From Deltaproteobacteria bacterium (lineage in GTDB: Bacteria > Desulfobacterota > DSM-4660 > Desulfatiglandales > HGW-15): a stretch of DNA of 56,282 bases. Below, one piece after another: positions 14,083 through 23,886 of this stretch; the stretch's first letter is position 1, and each line of letters starts with the position of its first letter. The DNA is taken from positions 1 through 56,282 of the forward strand of contig JAFGPH010000043.1 of NCBI GenBank assembly GCA_016926135.1, read 5' to 3'. The notes under the pieces are model-generated. The model saw nothing but the letters and a program-made list of their open reading frames with translations. It did no database searches and was not told the DNA's origin. The position numbers were made by a program, and so were the translations under genes.

Positions 14083-16779
14083 CTAAAGCCCCGCAGGGAG
14101 ATAGGATCCAAACCTTTCTCTTACGAACCGGATTTCATCTTCTCTGGTACTGACCACACCATTCAGTCGCGCTTCCAGCAGGTTCTCCAGAACCTCCTTG
14201 AAGATCGGGCCGGGCTTCAGGCCCAGGGCCTTCAGGTCCCTGCCTCTGAGCAGGCGCACGGTGCCCTTCAGCTTGGTGAAATAATGGGAGATCAATCTTT
14301 TCACGGTCTTACTGTTCGACCTTGCCATCGTGTAAAGCAGGATCTCTGTATCATATTGGGAGAGCAATGTGTAGAGGGTATGGTTGTCTTCACCCTGAAA
14401 CCGGTGAAGGCGGTCGAGAGCCATGCCCACGGCGGTTCTCTGGTTCACGAAAGCCTTTTGCTCCGTGGTGCCCATCTGAAGTCTTCCGGCCAATCGCTCA
14501 AGGGCTTTCAGATCGAGCATGGAGGTCAGTCCGTGCCAGTAGACCCTCCATGCCTCATAGGATTCGTCCAGATACAGGTGGTTGAACCATGAGAGGATTT
14601 CTTTGATTTCCCGGAGAAGGGCTCTCAGATCTGGGGTGAGTCTGATGCCGGGGGACAGGACTTTGAGCAGATCAAACTCGTGCAACCGTTCTATGGACCT
14701 GGAGGGGTCCTCCTCCGAGAGGAGCAGCTTCAATTCCAGGAACAACCTTCTTCCGGAGAGGTCCTTGAAGCAATCGATCCTGACGGCATTCTTCATGAGG
14801 GCGAGGGTGAGTTTCCCGATCTTGAATCCGAATCGCTGTTCAAAACGGATGGCCCGAAAGACCCGGGTAGGATCTTCCACGAAGCTGAGATTGTGGAGGA
14901 CGCGGATGGTTTTTTCCCGGACATCCTTCAGCGCGCCGAAGTGGTCCACCAAGGCGCCGTAGTCTCTCTTATTCAGCTTGATGGCCAGGGTGTTCATAGT
15001 GAAATCGCGCCTATAGAGATCCATTTTGAGCGAACTTTCCTCTACGCTGGGGGGCGCCGCCGGTGACTCGTAGTACTCGATTCTCGCTGTGGCCACGTCC
15101 ACCTTGAACCCGTCGGGAAAGATGAGAACCGCTGTGCCGAATTTCTGGTGGCTTCGCACCTTGAGTCCATGACGCTTGGCAAAGTCCTGGGCGAAACGGA
15201 TGCCGTCGCCTTCGACGACTACATCCACATCCAGGTTCTCTCTCTTCAGGAAGAGATCCCTCACAAACCCCCCCACGAGATAGGCGTTGTATCCGAGGGA
15301 GTCCGCCTCCACGCCGAGATCCATGAACAGACGGGTCAGCTTTCGGGGCAGCCTTTCCTTGAGCATGGGTCCCAGGTTCTTCTTCCGCAGAAAATGGGAC
15401 GCATGGCTGGACTCATAGAGGAAGTCAGGGATGACCGGCCCGCCGACCAGGATGTTCAGAAGATCCGTACGGGTGATCACCCCCACTACCCTGTCCCTTT
15501 CCACTACGGGGAGGATCCGGAGCTTGTTCTGAATGATCAGGTCCTGGACCTCCTTGAGGGAGGCCTCGGAAGTCACTGTGGAGAATTCGATATTCGTGTA
15601 CTCCCTGACGGGAAGCTCTCCCAGGCCGAAGTAGACTGCCTTTTCCACAACCTGTCGGGTGACGTATCCGTTCAGGTTTTCGTCTTCGTCAATGGCCAGA
15701 AGCACGTTGATGTTGTATTTGGTCATGAGAAGAGCGGCTTCCTTGACCATCTGGTTCGGGTGGACCCGGATCACCGGGGAGGACATCATATCCCCGGCTT
15801 TCTTCTGGGGGATGATGCGGTCTCTCAGCAGGTTGCGGAGGGTCTTTTCTGCCTGAATCAGGGTCCTGTTCTTGATGGTGGCCGATGCCGCATTGGGATG
15901 CCCGCCGCCTCCGAAGGCCAGGGCGATCTCAGCCACGTTCACGTCGTCCAGGCGACTCCGCGCCACCAGGTATATCTTGTCTTCCATCTGGGCCAGGGCG
16001 AATATGACGTTCAGGTTTTCCATCTCCATGAACTTGTGGACCAATACGGCAAAGTCGCCCACATACTCCTCCCGGATGACCTTGGCGAGCACGACGTCCA
16101 CGCCGTTGACCGTTAGGGTCACAGCCGATTTGGTCAGGTCGCTCAGGAGCCAGATCTGCTCGGAACTCAACTCGCGGGTGAGCATGTCGCCGATAAGGTT
16201 GAGGTTCGCCCCCTGCTGGTTGAGCCAGGCGGCAGCCAGGTGATCTTCGGGCCTGGTGGAGGAGAACGTGAAGGATCCCGTGTCTTCATGGATTCCGAGG
16301 CACATGATGGTCGCTTCGTCGGGAGTGACAGGGATACCGCGTTCCCTGAGGATATCGGTGAGAATTGCGGTAGTGGATCCCACCTCGCGGATCACCTCCA
16401 GGTCCCCGTGAATATCCTCATCGGAATCATGGTGATGGTCATAGATGTGGATTTCCACCCCCTCCCGGTCGACAAGGTCTGCGAATTTGCCGATCCTGCT
16501 CTTCTGGCGGGTATCCACCAGGATGAGACGCTTCACGGAGGGAAAATCGATCTGTTTGATTTTCGTGAAGTTGAAAAGGTAGGATGTGGAGTAGAGGAAG
16601 AAGTTCCGCAGGTTCTTCTCCTGAGATCCGGGAAAGGCAAGAGTCGCCTGAGGATAGAGCTTTTTCGCTGCGATCATGGAGGAGAGGGCATCGAAATCGG
16701 CATTCACGTGGGTAGTGATGATCTCTTCATGAGGCTCTTCCAAGGGCTTGACCTCTCCTGCTTTTGTCGCTTCTCCCAT
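14083..16779 (-). CDS. DHH phosphoesterase - CBS - tRNA nucleotidyltransferase fusion
   Basis: This 898-residue multidomain protein combines three modules. Residues about 15-310 are a DHH/DHHA1 phosphoesterase (HVNADFDA, HHHDSDED and GGGGHPNAAS). Two CBS domains follow at about 315-450. Residues about 490-890 are a class II poly(A) polymerase/tRNA nucleotidyltransferase head and neck (YLVGGFVRDL, NLDVDVVVEG, YRRDFTMNTLA). The C-terminal enzyme adds A or CCA to tRNA 3' ends; the DHH part probably hydrolyses a (cyclic di)nucleotide or short RNA, and CBS pairs often sense adenine nucleotides. Such fusions are known in several bacterial groups including Deltaproteobacteria. Whether it adds CCA or only A is not decided by sequence reading. 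Confidence 0.9.
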   Translation of the reverse strand: MGEATKAGEVKPLEEPHEEIITTHVNADFDALSSMIAAKKLYPQATLAFPGSQEKNLRNFFLYSTSYLFNFTKIKQIDFPSVKRLILVDTRQKSRIGKFADLVDREGVEIHIYDHHHDSDEDIHGDLEVIREVGSTTAILTDILRERGIPVTPDEATIMCLGIHEDTGSFTFSSTRPEDHLAAAWLNQQGANLNLIGDMLTRELSSEQIWLLSDLTKSAVTLTVNGVDVVLAKVIREEYVGDFAVLVHKFMEMENLNVIFALAQMEDKIYLVARSRLDDVNVAEIALAFGGGGHPNAASATIKNRTLIQAEKTLRNLLRDRIIPQKKAGDMMSSPVIRVHPNQMVKEAALLMTKYNINVLLAIDEDENLNGYVTRQVVEKAVYFGLGELPVREYTNIEFSTVTSEASLKEVQDLIIQNKLRILPVVERDRVVGVITRTDLLNILVGGPVIPDFLYESSHASHFLRKKNLGPMLKERLPRKLTRLFMDLGVEADSLGYNAYLVGGFVRDLFLKRENLDVDVVVEGDGIRFAQDFAKRHGLKVRSHQKFGTAVLIFPDGFKVDVATARIEYYESPAAPPSVEESSLKMDLYRRDFTMNTLAIKLNKRDYGALVDHFGALKDVREKTIRVLHNLSFVEDPTRVFRAIRFEQRFGFKIGKLTLALMKNAVRIDCFKDLSGRRLFLELKLLLSEEDPSRSIERLHEFDLLKVLSPGIRLTPDLRALLREIKEILSWFNHLYLDESYEAWRVYWHGLTSMLDLKALERLAGRLQMGTTEQKAFVNQRTAVGMALDRLHRFQGEDNHTLYTLLSQYDTEILLYTMARSNSKTVKRLISHYFTKLKGTVRLLRGRDLKALGLKPGPIFKEVLENLLEARLNGVVSTREDEIRFVRERFGSYLPAGL

Positions 16780-16833
16780 CCGGGGGCGGTTGCCTGCTTG
16801 AGCGGGAAATGAGCTATTTCCCTGGCCCGCATG

Positions 16834-16868
16834 AAAAAAAAGCCGGGCACCTCCTCCGCACCGGCTTC
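16834..16868 (-). terminator. intrinsic terminator after dksA
   Basis: On the minus strand AAGCCGG pairs with CCGGCTT and is followed by an unbroken run of T. It lies 32 nt after the dksA stop and ends the rpoZ-dnaJ-dksA transcript, so the next gene downstream needs its own promoter in the remaining 54 nt. Confidence 0.88.
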
Positions 16869-16899
16869 ACTCTAACGTGTGGGTGATGGAGCAGCCCGA

Positions 16900-17265
16900 T
16901 TACTGACCTCTGACCTTCTCGTCCATTTCCTGCTTCTTTTTGCAGTCGATACAGAGGGTCGTCACCGGTCTCGCCTTCAATCGCGCCTCGCCGATCTCTT
17001 CCCCACAGACCTCGCAGATGCCGTAAGTCTTGTGATCGATCCTTTCAAGAGCCTCTTTAATCTTTCCGATCAACTTCCTTTCCCGGTCCCGGATCCTGAG
17101 TTCGAAGTTTCTGTCCACCTCGAGGGTTGCCCTGTCGGACGGGTCGGGAAGATTGTCTTCCCGTGAGGTCATGCCGCTGACGGTCTTGTTGACCTCACCC
17201 AGGAGTTCATCGAGCCTCTGATGAAGGAGGTCCTTGAAGTAGTTCAGTTTCTTTTCGTTCATCAT
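16900..17265 (-). CDS. dksA: DksA/TraR family RNA polymerase-binding protein
   Basis: This 121-residue protein has a long N-terminal coiled coil with a DPSDRA tip, matching the DxxDxA acidic tip that enters the polymerase secondary channel. The C-terminal zinc finger has CEVC and CIDC (C4 type). It modulates transcription with ppGpp. Length is shorter than E. coli DksA (151) but normal for this group. It starts 18 nt after dnaJ. Confidence 0.92.
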   Translation of the reverse strand: MMNEKKLNYFKDLLHQRLDELLGEVNKTVSGMTSREDNLPDPSDRATLEVDRNFELRIRDRERKLIGKIKEALERIDHKTYGICEVCGEEIGEARLKARPVTTLCIDCKKKQEMDEKVRGQ

Positions 17266-17283
17266 AGGTTTGCATTCCTTCTG

Positions 17284-18393
17284 TCAAGACTTCTTCAGTT
17301 TTTCCCAGAATTTCTTTGCACCCTTGAGGCCCTTAGGTCCCGCGCTCTTGCCGAACTCCTCCAGGAGCTCTCTCTGCCGCTGACTCAGCCTCTTGGGAAT
17401 CTTCACGATGACCCTTACGAAAAGGTCACCCCTCCTGTTTCTCTGGAGCAGTGGCATCCCCAGTCCGGGCAGCGTAAGGACCTCTCCGGGCTGCGTACCG
17501 CTGGGAATGTCCAGCTCGTAGCCTTCCTCCCCCCCCAGGACCGGGATAGTCAATTTGTCTCCCAGCGCGGCCTGGACGAAGGATATGGGCACCTCAGAGT
17601 ACAGATGCTCTCCCTCGCGTTTGAAAAAGGCATGCTCCTTGACATGAATCACCACAAAGAGGTCACCCCGGGATCCTCCGAGGTCACCGGGTTCCCCCTC
17701 CCCCTGCAGCCGCAACTGGCTGCCCGTATCCACTCCTGGCGGGATCCTCAGGGTGACTTTCCTGTCTACCTTCACCCTTCCATTGCCGCTGCAATCGTCG
17801 CAGGGGTCAGTGATGATTCTTCCCTGCCCGTGGCATACAGGGCACGTGGTGCTGATTTGGAAAAAGCCCTGGCTGCGCACGACCTGGCCCCTCCCTTGGC
17901 ATGTGCCGCACACCTGGAGCTGGCTGCCCGGAGCGACCCCTGAGCCGCTGCAGGTCGCACACGTCTCAAGTCTTCTGAATTCGATTTCCTGTTCCTTGCC
18001 GGAAAAGGCCTCTTCGAGGGTGAGTTCCAGGTCGTATCTCAGGCTCTGGCCTTGTCTGGGCCTGTGCCTTTTTTTGGTTCTGGTGCCGAAACCGAAAAAA
18101 TCCTCGAAGATGTCACCGAAACTGGTAAAGATATCCTCGAAACCGGAAAAGCCCTTGAATCCCGTGCCCGCCAGACCCTCGTGGCCGAAACGGTCATAGA
18201 TCTCTCTCTTTTCGTGATTTCGAAGGACTTCATAGGCCTCAGCCGCCTCCTTGAATCGCTCTTCCGCCTCCTGGTCGCCCGGATTTCTGTCCGGATGATA
18301 TTTCATGGCAAGCCTTCTATATGCCTTCTTGACCTCTTCTGAGTCGGCCTCGCGCGAAACGCCAAGGATTTCATAATAATCTCTCTTGAACAT
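17284..18393 (-). CDS. dnaJ: chaperone DnaJ
   Basis: This 369-residue type I J protein stimulates DnaK. The J domain has HPD at residues 33-35. A Gly/Phe region follows at about 70-115, then four CxxCxGxG repeats ([32 protein letters not shown]) that bind two zincs, and the C-terminal substrate-binding domains. All four repeats are intact. It lies between rpoZ and dksA with short gaps of about 20 nt on both sides. DnaK is not in the window. Confidence 0.97.
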   Translation of the reverse strand: MFKRDYYEILGVSREADSEEVKKAYRRLAMKYHPDRNPGDQEAEERFKEAAEAYEVLRNHEKREIYDRFGHEGLAGTGFKGFSGFEDIFTSFGDIFEDFFGFGTRTKKRHRPRQGQSLRYDLELTLEEAFSGKEQEIEFRRLETCATCSGSGVAPGSQLQVCGTCQGRGQVVRSQGFFQISTTCPVCHGQGRIITDPCDDCSGNGRVKVDRKVTLRIPPGVDTGSQLRLQGEGEPGDLGGSRGDLFVVIHVKEHAFFKREGEHLYSEVPISFVQAALGDKLTIPVLGGEEGYELDIPSGTQPGEVLTLPGLGMPLLQRNRRGDLFVRVIVKIPKRLSQRQRELLEEFGKSAGPKGLKGAKKFWEKLKKS

Positions 18394-18416
18394 CGTCCCT
18401 CACCCTCTTGAATCCT

Positions 18417-18710
18417 CTATGCCTCCTTTTCTTGCTCGTGGGGGTCTTCTCCCTCGGCCGGTGCGGCCGTTTCAGAAAGGAGCGGGCTTTCATCCCCTGG
18501 TTCAATCAGGACCATTCCCTCGCTCCGCTCGGACTTAAGCACTTTGCCAGCGGCGATCTCTCTCAACGCAACCACGATGTCCTTGTTCTTGGATGAAAGC
18601 GTGGGTTCGGATCCTTTCCTGAGCTGCCTGACCCTCTTGGCCGCCAGGTGAATCAGGGTAAAGCGATTGTTTACTTTATTGAGGCAATCTTCTATGGTAA
18701 TGCGCGCCAT
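18417..18710 (-). CDS. rpoZ: RNA polymerase omega subunit
   Basis: This 97-residue protein begins [13 protein letters not shown] and contains [15 protein letters not shown] and the [13 protein letters not shown] block, the conserved beta-prime-binding core of omega. It ends in an acidic tail. GGGAGG precedes the ATG at 18710; an upstream extension of the frame has no such support. It is first in rpoZ-dnaJ-dksA, grouping two polymerase-associated proteins with a chaperone. Confidence 0.95.
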   Translation of the reverse strand: MARITIEDCLNKVNNRFTLIHLAAKRVRQLRKGSEPTLSSKNKDIVVALREIAAGKVLKSERSEGMVLIEPGDESPLLSETAAPAEGEDPHEQEKEA

Positions 18711-18861
18711 GGGAATCCTCCCCCGGAATTTACAGCACCCGCTCGGTCCGGCAAAGGGCCTGGATTGGAGGCTGGTAGATTGTGCGGAGCGCCCTTCCCC
18801 GTTCACGAATACAAGACGGGAGTTCTGAGCGGTGAAGAGTGCTGCCATAATGAAATCTAAA

Positions 18862-18890
18862 TATATAGTATTTCCCAGGACAAATGTAAA
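18862..18890 (-). promoter_or_regulatory. sigma70-type promoter for rpoZ-dnaJ-dksA
   Basis: On the minus strand TTTACA (18890-18885) and TATATA (18867-18862) are 17 bp apart. The site lies in the divergent gap between rpoZ and comM and would leave a leader of about 145 nt. Confidence 0.5.
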
Positions 18891-18989
18891 GCCTCTTTCC
18901 ATATTTCAATCGAAGGCCTCCCATCGGGCCTTTTGTCATCCGGTTCTGGCCTGAATGAGATTTCCTTGGGTCTTACGGAGGGATGCCAG

Positions 18990-20519
18990 ATGCTCGCGAG
19001 AGTGTTGAGTAGCGCCATCATCGGGATCGACGCTTACATCGTAGAAGTGGAAGTGGACATTTCACAAGGGTTGCCCTCCTTCTCCACCGTCGGCCTTCCA
19101 GAGGGGGCAGTGCGGGAGAGCAAGGAACGGGTGAAGGCCGCCGTCAAGAACTCGGGATATGACTTTCCCGCTGACCGGATCACGGTCAACCTGGCCCCCG
19201 CCGACATCAAAAAGGAAGGCTCCGCCTTTGACCTTCCCATAGCCCTCGGCATCCTCGGGGCCACGGGACTGGTTTCAAAGGTTTCCTATGAGAATCACCT
19301 TGTTCTGGGTGAACTCTCTCTGGACGGTTTGGTGCGGCCCGTCAGGGGTGCCCTTCCCATCGCCATTACAGCGAAGGATAAAGAACTCGGGGGAATCTTC
19401 CTGCCCGAAGAAAACGCGGCCGAGGCAGGGGTGGTGGGCGGGGTTCCCATCTATCCCGTGAAGACCCTCTTCCAGCTCGTCGAGCATCTGGCCGGAACTG
19501 CCACCCTGGACCCATTCAAGGTGGAGAGGAAAGAGCTCTTCCAGGAACCACCCGGAGACTTGGATTTCGGCGATGTACGAGGACAGGAGAATGTGAAGAG
19601 GGCCATGGAGGTGTCTGCGGCCGGGGGGCACAATATGCTGATGATCGGACCGCCGGGTGCGGGAAAAACGATGCTCGCAAGGCGCCTCCGTACGATCCTG
19701 CCGGAATTGAGCTTTGAGGAGGCCCTCGATACGTCCAAAGTTTACAGCGTCGTCGGCCTGATGCCCAAGGGTTACGGTCTGATTCGGTCTCGCCCCTTCA
19801 GGTCTCCCCACCACACGATCTCGGATGCGGGGCTGATTGGGGGAGGGCAGGTCCCCAAGGCTGGCGAAGTGAGCCTTGCGCACAACGGGGTCCTCTTTCT
19901 GGATGAGTTACCCGAATTCAGGAAGAACGTTCTGGAAGTGCTCAGGCAGCCACTGGAAGACGGACAGGTGACCATTTCAAGGGCGAACTCGAGTGTCACC
20001 TATCCGGCCAGTTTCATGCTGATTGCAGCCATGAACCCTTGCCCTTGTGGTTTCCTCGGCGATCCCAAGCGGGAGTGCAACTGCACCTACCTCCAGATCC
20101 AGCGTTACCGGTCCAAGATCTCAGGACCGCTCATCGATAGGATCGACATCCACATGGAGGTTCCCCCGGTGCATTTCAAGGATCTCTCCACCCTCGAACA
20201 GGGGCAGACCTCGGAGCAGATTCTGGAAAGGGTCAAGAGGGCGAGAGCGATCCAGGCAGAGCGTTTCCAGAGGATGAAGATCCACACCAACGCCCGGATG
20301 AACAGCCGGCAGATCAGGCAGTTCTGCGCACTGGACCCCGAGTCCAGCGACCTTCTGGAAAGGGCCATGAACCGGTTCGCCCTGAGCGCCCGTGCCCACT
20401 CCCGTATCCTGAAGATCGCCCGTACCATCGCCGACCTCGAGGAAAGCCCCGAGATCAGTGCCCCTCATGTGGCCGAGGCCATCCAGTACCGTTCCCTGGA
20501 CAGAAAGATGATCAGATGA
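18990..20519 (+). CDS. comM: YifB/ComM-like Mg-chelatase-related AAA+ ATPase
   Basis: This 509-residue protein has an N-terminal Lon-protease-like ChlI domain (residues 1-165), an AAA+ module with Walker A GPPGAGKT near residue 220 and a Walker B FLDELPEF, and a C-terminal Mg-chelatase lid domain. A Cys-rich NPCPCGFLGDPKRECNC insert marks the YifB/ComM family. In Vibrio, ComM is a branch-migration helicase in natural transformation; the role here is unproven. The start at 18990 (MLARVLSS) follows GGAGGG. It converges on the histidine kinase gene with an 8-nt overlap. Confidence 0.93.
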   Translation: MLARVLSSAIIGIDAYIVEVEVDISQGLPSFSTVGLPEGAVRESKERVKAAVKNSGYDFPADRITVNLAPADIKKEGSAFDLPIALGILGATGLVSKVSYENHLVLGELSLDGLVRPVRGALPIAITAKDKELGGIFLPEENAAEAGVVGGVPIYPVKTLFQLVEHLAGTATLDPFKVERKELFQEPPGDLDFGDVRGQENVKRAMEVSAAGGHNMLMIGPPGAGKTMLARRLRTILPELSFEEALDTSKVYSVVGLMPKGYGLIRSRPFRSPHHTISDAGLIGGGQVPKAGEVSLAHNGVLFLDELPEFRKNVLEVLRQPLEDGQVTISRANSSVTYPASFMLIAAMNPCPCGFLGDPKRECNCTYLQIQRYRSKISGPLIDRIDIHMEVPPVHFKDLSTLEQGQTSEQILERVKRARAIQAERFQRMKIHTNARMNSRQIRQFCALDPESSDLLERAMNRFALSARAHSRILKIARTIADLEESPEISAPHVAEAIQYRSLDRKMIR

Positions 20520-22347
20520 CGGGAGATTTCTGGGCGGGTTCCACGGGAAGGCGTACGATGAGGGTGGTGGTGTCCTTGCCGAGTCGGATGTCGATTTTCC
20601 CCTTGATGAGGCCGATGATGCGGTGGGTGATGTAGAGCCCCCTGCCTCGTCCTTCCCCTTCGAGAAGCCTCAGCCTCTCCTCCTCGGAGATCAGCCCGGT
20701 ATTGGTGATCTCGGCACAGGCCCACTTTCCGTCAATGTATGTGCGGACGGAGAGGAAACCGCCCTGGATCGGAATGGCATTGGTGGCATTGTTGAGAAGA
20801 TTGTCCAGAATCCTCTCCAGGTGGATCGGATAGCAGCGCACCGGGAGGGGATCTTCAAAGGGGCCTTCCCGGACGGTTATGTTCTGCCTAAGGAGTTCCC
20901 GGATGGCCTCCTTGTTGATGTCAAAACGGTTCCGGAGCACCTGCGTGAGGTCCAGGGCCTGTTCTTTACCTACCTCATAAAGGCTGAGGGCCATTTCCTG
21001 AAGCCTGCTGGTCTCTTCCAGAAGGATGTCCACGTATCGCTTGACCGTGGGGTCGTCCCGTTTAAGGTCTCCCTTTTCAAAAATGGACTTGAGTCTCCGC
21101 GCAAAACCGGCCGTTGCAATGGCAGGGTTCTTGAAATCATGCAGGATGTCGTCCAGCCGCTCCATCCTTTGGGCCTTCATAAGCTCCCTTCCCAGAAAGA
21201 GGAAAATCTCAATTTCTTCTTCCGTATAGCTCTTTCTCTGATCCAGGGCATCAAAGGTCATGAAATGGGTAACCTCTTCACCCACGTTGAGGGACACGTA
21301 AAGGATGGAGTTGATATTGTGGGCGGCCGCGAATTGTTTCAGACTCCTGGAGATGAGCTCACTCTTTTCAGGTTCTTTCACGAGCACATAGGATGGCGTC
21401 ACCACTTCATAGGGGGATTCTTCTCCGTAGACCCTGCGACTCAATATGAGTTCAAAGGCGGGTTCGCTCGCGACGGCAAAGCTTTTGCCGATGCCGTGGT
21501 ATCCCGCGTAGTCGGGGTAACCTGCCTCCAGGACCACCTGTTCCATATCTTCTGATACTGAGAAGAGGGCGCAGCTCTGCACATTGATGATGTCGGCCAA
21601 CTCCGGGACGACACGGTTGAAGATGTCCCTCATTTTTACCCCTTCGCGGCGGCCCATCTTCAGAAACATCTTCCGAACGATTGCCTCTTTTTTCTCATTG
21701 ACCCTGTAAAGGGCGAGGATCTTCTTCCGTGCAACAGCAAAGCTGAGTCTCCTGGCCATGAGTTCGGCGGACTGGACCTCCAGGGGCGTAAAGTTGCGGT
21801 TGGTCTCCGGGTAGTAGACCTGGATCACGCCTACCGTGTCCCTTTCGTGGGGGAAGAAGCGGGGGATGATGAAGGGAATCGCCATGAGGGAATGAGCGCC
21901 TTTCCTTTGGATGACGCTTTTGTCCTGATAGAGGCCTTCCTTTTCGATGTCCGCTACCAGGTAAGGGCTGTTCGTCTTGATCACCTCTCCGGCGACGCTG
22001 TTTTCCAGCGGAATGAAGGTTTCCCTCTGTTTCTCCTGGGAAGGATAGGATCCGTATGAGAGCATCTGACCCGTGTCAGGATCATAGATCCTGACCGATG
22101 CGGAAATGGCTCCCAGAAACTCCACCATGTATCGTGTAGCCCGGGCCAGGATCTGGCGTTCGGAAAGGTCCGGGTCGATTTCCACGATGGAGTCCACTTG
22201 TCGGGCCACCTCTGCCAGGAAGTCGGGAAAGACCTCTTCCTTGATCCACTTCACCATGTGGGTCAGGAAGTCCTCTGTGACATTGCATTGCCCGGCCCAC
22301 GGTTGCTGCTGGATGGCCTTTATGAATTTCTCAACGCTTGTCCACAT
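20512..22347 (-). CDS. GAF-domain sensor histidine kinase
   Basis: This 611-residue kinase without membrane segments is likely cytoplasmic. Two GAF-like sensory domains lie at about 65-210 and 240-385. The phosphoacceptor segment is LHDFKNP (His403), which resembles HDFxNP types that pair with HWE/HisKA_3-like kinases. The ATPase has an N box (LDNLLNNATNA) and a degenerate G box (GRGRGLYIT). The start at 22347 overlaps the end of the aminotransferase gene by 17 nt, so the two are coupled. No response regulator is adjacent. Confidence 0.82.
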   Translation of the reverse strand: MWTSVEKFIKAIQQQPWAGQCNVTEDFLTHMVKWIKEEVFPDFLAEVARQVDSIVEIDPDLSERQILARATRYMVEFLGAISASVRIYDPDTGQMLSYGSYPSQEKQRETFIPLENSVAGEVIKTNSPYLVADIEKEGLYQDKSVIQRKGAHSLMAIPFIIPRFFPHERDTVGVIQVYYPETNRNFTPLEVQSAELMARRLSFAVARKKILALYRVNEKKEAIVRKMFLKMGRREGVKMRDIFNRVVPELADIINVQSCALFSVSEDMEQVVLEAGYPDYAGYHGIGKSFAVASEPAFELILSRRVYGEESPYEVVTPSYVLVKEPEKSELISRSLKQFAAAHNINSILYVSLNVGEEVTHFMTFDALDQRKSYTEEEIEIFLFLGRELMKAQRMERLDDILHDFKNPAIATAGFARRLKSIFEKGDLKRDDPTVKRYVDILLEETSRLQEMALSLYEVGKEQALDLTQVLRNRFDINKEAIRELLRQNITVREGPFEDPLPVRCYPIHLERILDNLLNNATNAIPIQGGFLSVRTYIDGKWACAEITNTGLISEEERLRLLEGEGRGRGLYITHRIIGLIKGKIDIRLGKDTTTLIVRLPVEPAQKSPVI

Positions 22348-23659
22348 TGCCCGGCTCGAGGTCTTGGACTCCTTGGAGAACAATGTCGAAGAGTTCCTGA
22401 ATGTCCTTCTTCTCAACGCACGAAAACGCCACCCGGAGATCCTGCTTGCCGAGGGAGATGAGGCCCACACCGTATTGGTCGAGGAGGTGGATTCGGAGGG
22501 GCTCTGCCTCCACCGTATTCAGCCGGAGGCACATAAAATACCCGGAATTGAAGGGATAGTATTCCCAGGCCCGAGCGTACTTCGGATCGGAGAGAACCCT
22601 TCTCACCTCCAGTGCCCTCTCCTCCATGATCCTGAACTTGGATTCCTTTTCCGCTTTGTAGCCCTTGGCCTGAAGGGATTTCAGGGTAATGGACTGGCTC
22701 AATTGAGAGGCGTTGGATATGGAGCCCCTCACGGCGCCAGCCGTCTTCCTTTCGAGGGCATTATAGACCGCATCGTGGTCCTTTGACAGGCACGCCCCGT
22801 AAGTGATGAAGCCTACCCTCAGCCCCCAGACGTAGTTCTCTTTGGTTGCGCCGTCAAGTTTTACGGCCAGGAGCCTTTCGTGTCGGTCGAGGAGTTGCGT
22901 GAAGATGGATTCCTTGAGAATATTCTCTTCAAAGAAGAGGCCAAAATAGGCATCGTCGGTGAGGCCGAGGATATTGGTGCCCTGACGCGCCTGACCTTCG
23001 AGGATCGCGGCGATCTGATCAGCCTCCGAGGGCGTCACGGTATAGCCCGTGGGATTGTTCGGGAAGTTGAGGATCACGATGAGCTTGCCGCTCTTCGACG
23101 CCTCCGCCTCAAGGCATGCCTTGAAGGCGTCCAGATGGAATCCCCCGGCAGGGGTGAACAGGGGATACTGTACAATCCTCGCGCCCCGTCGAACAGCGAA
23201 GATCATGTTGTAATTGCCCCAGATCTTATCAGGGAGAAGGATGACATCCCCCGGATCGACCCACATATCGGACATGACGCTCAACCCGTGGGTGATGGCG
23301 TGGCTCACAACGGGCAGGCTGATGTTCCTGCCAGCCAGGGAAGGATTCTTTTCAAAAAGGGCGTCCTTCCAGGCCTTGCGCAGGGGCACGCTTCCGAAGG
23401 AAGGGGCATAGGTGAGGGCCTCTTCGGGTTCAAGCCCCTTGATCATCTCCATCACGGAGGGAAGGTACATGGTCCGTCCGCCTTCGGTGGCCATCCCGAT
23501 GGTGGCGTTGAACTTGTGGGCCTTTTCCTTGGCCTCTGCCCCCTGTGAAAGGATCCCCTTGGGGAAAAAGAGGTTCTTGCCCACCTGTGAGAGCATGTCG
23601 AAAATGTGGGGATTGACACCCTGGATGACCTCGTTCAGTTCCTGGGCAAGTGGGTTCAT
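22331..23659 (-). CDS. PLP-dependent aminotransferase class I/II
   Basis: This 442-residue fold-type I enzyme has LNFPNNPTGY (the Asn and Pro of the PLP/substrate site), TDDAYFGLFF, a Schiff-base Lys in the KLDGATKENY region, and WGLRVGF with the conserved Arg region. It resembles aromatic/branched-chain or alanine-type aminotransferases, but the substrate cannot be set by reading. The start at 23659 (MNPLAQEL) avoids an upstream extension lacking homology. It is divergent from the thiolase operon and co-transcribed with the GAF kinase. Confidence 0.85.
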   Translation of the reverse strand: MNPLAQELNEVIQGVNPHIFDMLSQVGKNLFFPKGILSQGAEAKEKAHKFNATIGMATEGGRTMYLPSVMEMIKGLEPEEALTYAPSFGSVPLRKAWKDALFEKNPSLAGRNISLPVVSHAITHGLSVMSDMWVDPGDVILLPDKIWGNYNMIFAVRRGARIVQYPLFTPAGGFHLDAFKACLEAEASKSGKLIVILNFPNNPTGYTVTPSEADQIAAILEGQARQGTNILGLTDDAYFGLFFEENILKESIFTQLLDRHERLLAVKLDGATKENYVWGLRVGFITYGACLSKDHDAVYNALERKTAGAVRGSISNASQLSQSITLKSLQAKGYKAEKESKFRIMEERALEVRRVLSDPKYARAWEYYPFNSGYFMCLRLNTVEAEPLRIHLLDQYGVGLISLGKQDLRVAFSCVEKKDIQELFDIVLQGVQDLEPGNVDKR

Positions 23660-23810
23660 AGGATCTAGCCCCCATAGGAAAATTTGAATGTTCTCAGTAA
23701 GACAGGAGCCTTGGACGGAACTCCATCCCTTCATTAACGGCGAGTTCATGGAATTGTCAAGGGAAATGGTAACGGGACAACCATTGTGGAGGGGGTGACC
23801 TTTTTATGTC

Positions 23811-23840
23811 TTGACTTAAAAAAGCCTAAATCGATATATT
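23811..23840 (+). promoter_or_regulatory. sigma70-type promoter for the acyl-CoA operon
   Basis: TTGACT (23811-23816) and TATATT (23835-23840) are 18 bp apart, in the AT-rich divergent gap about 45 bp before the first thiolase ATG. Confidence 0.55.
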
Positions 23841-23886
23841 TCTTTTTCCAGGTAGTTCTATACCATAGGGTTCGAAAGGAGCGGGT

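Noticed and set aside
15148..16116. 322-codon open frame on the plus strand
   Set aside because: It is antisense to the DHH-CBS part of the fusion protein; composition typical of a shadow.
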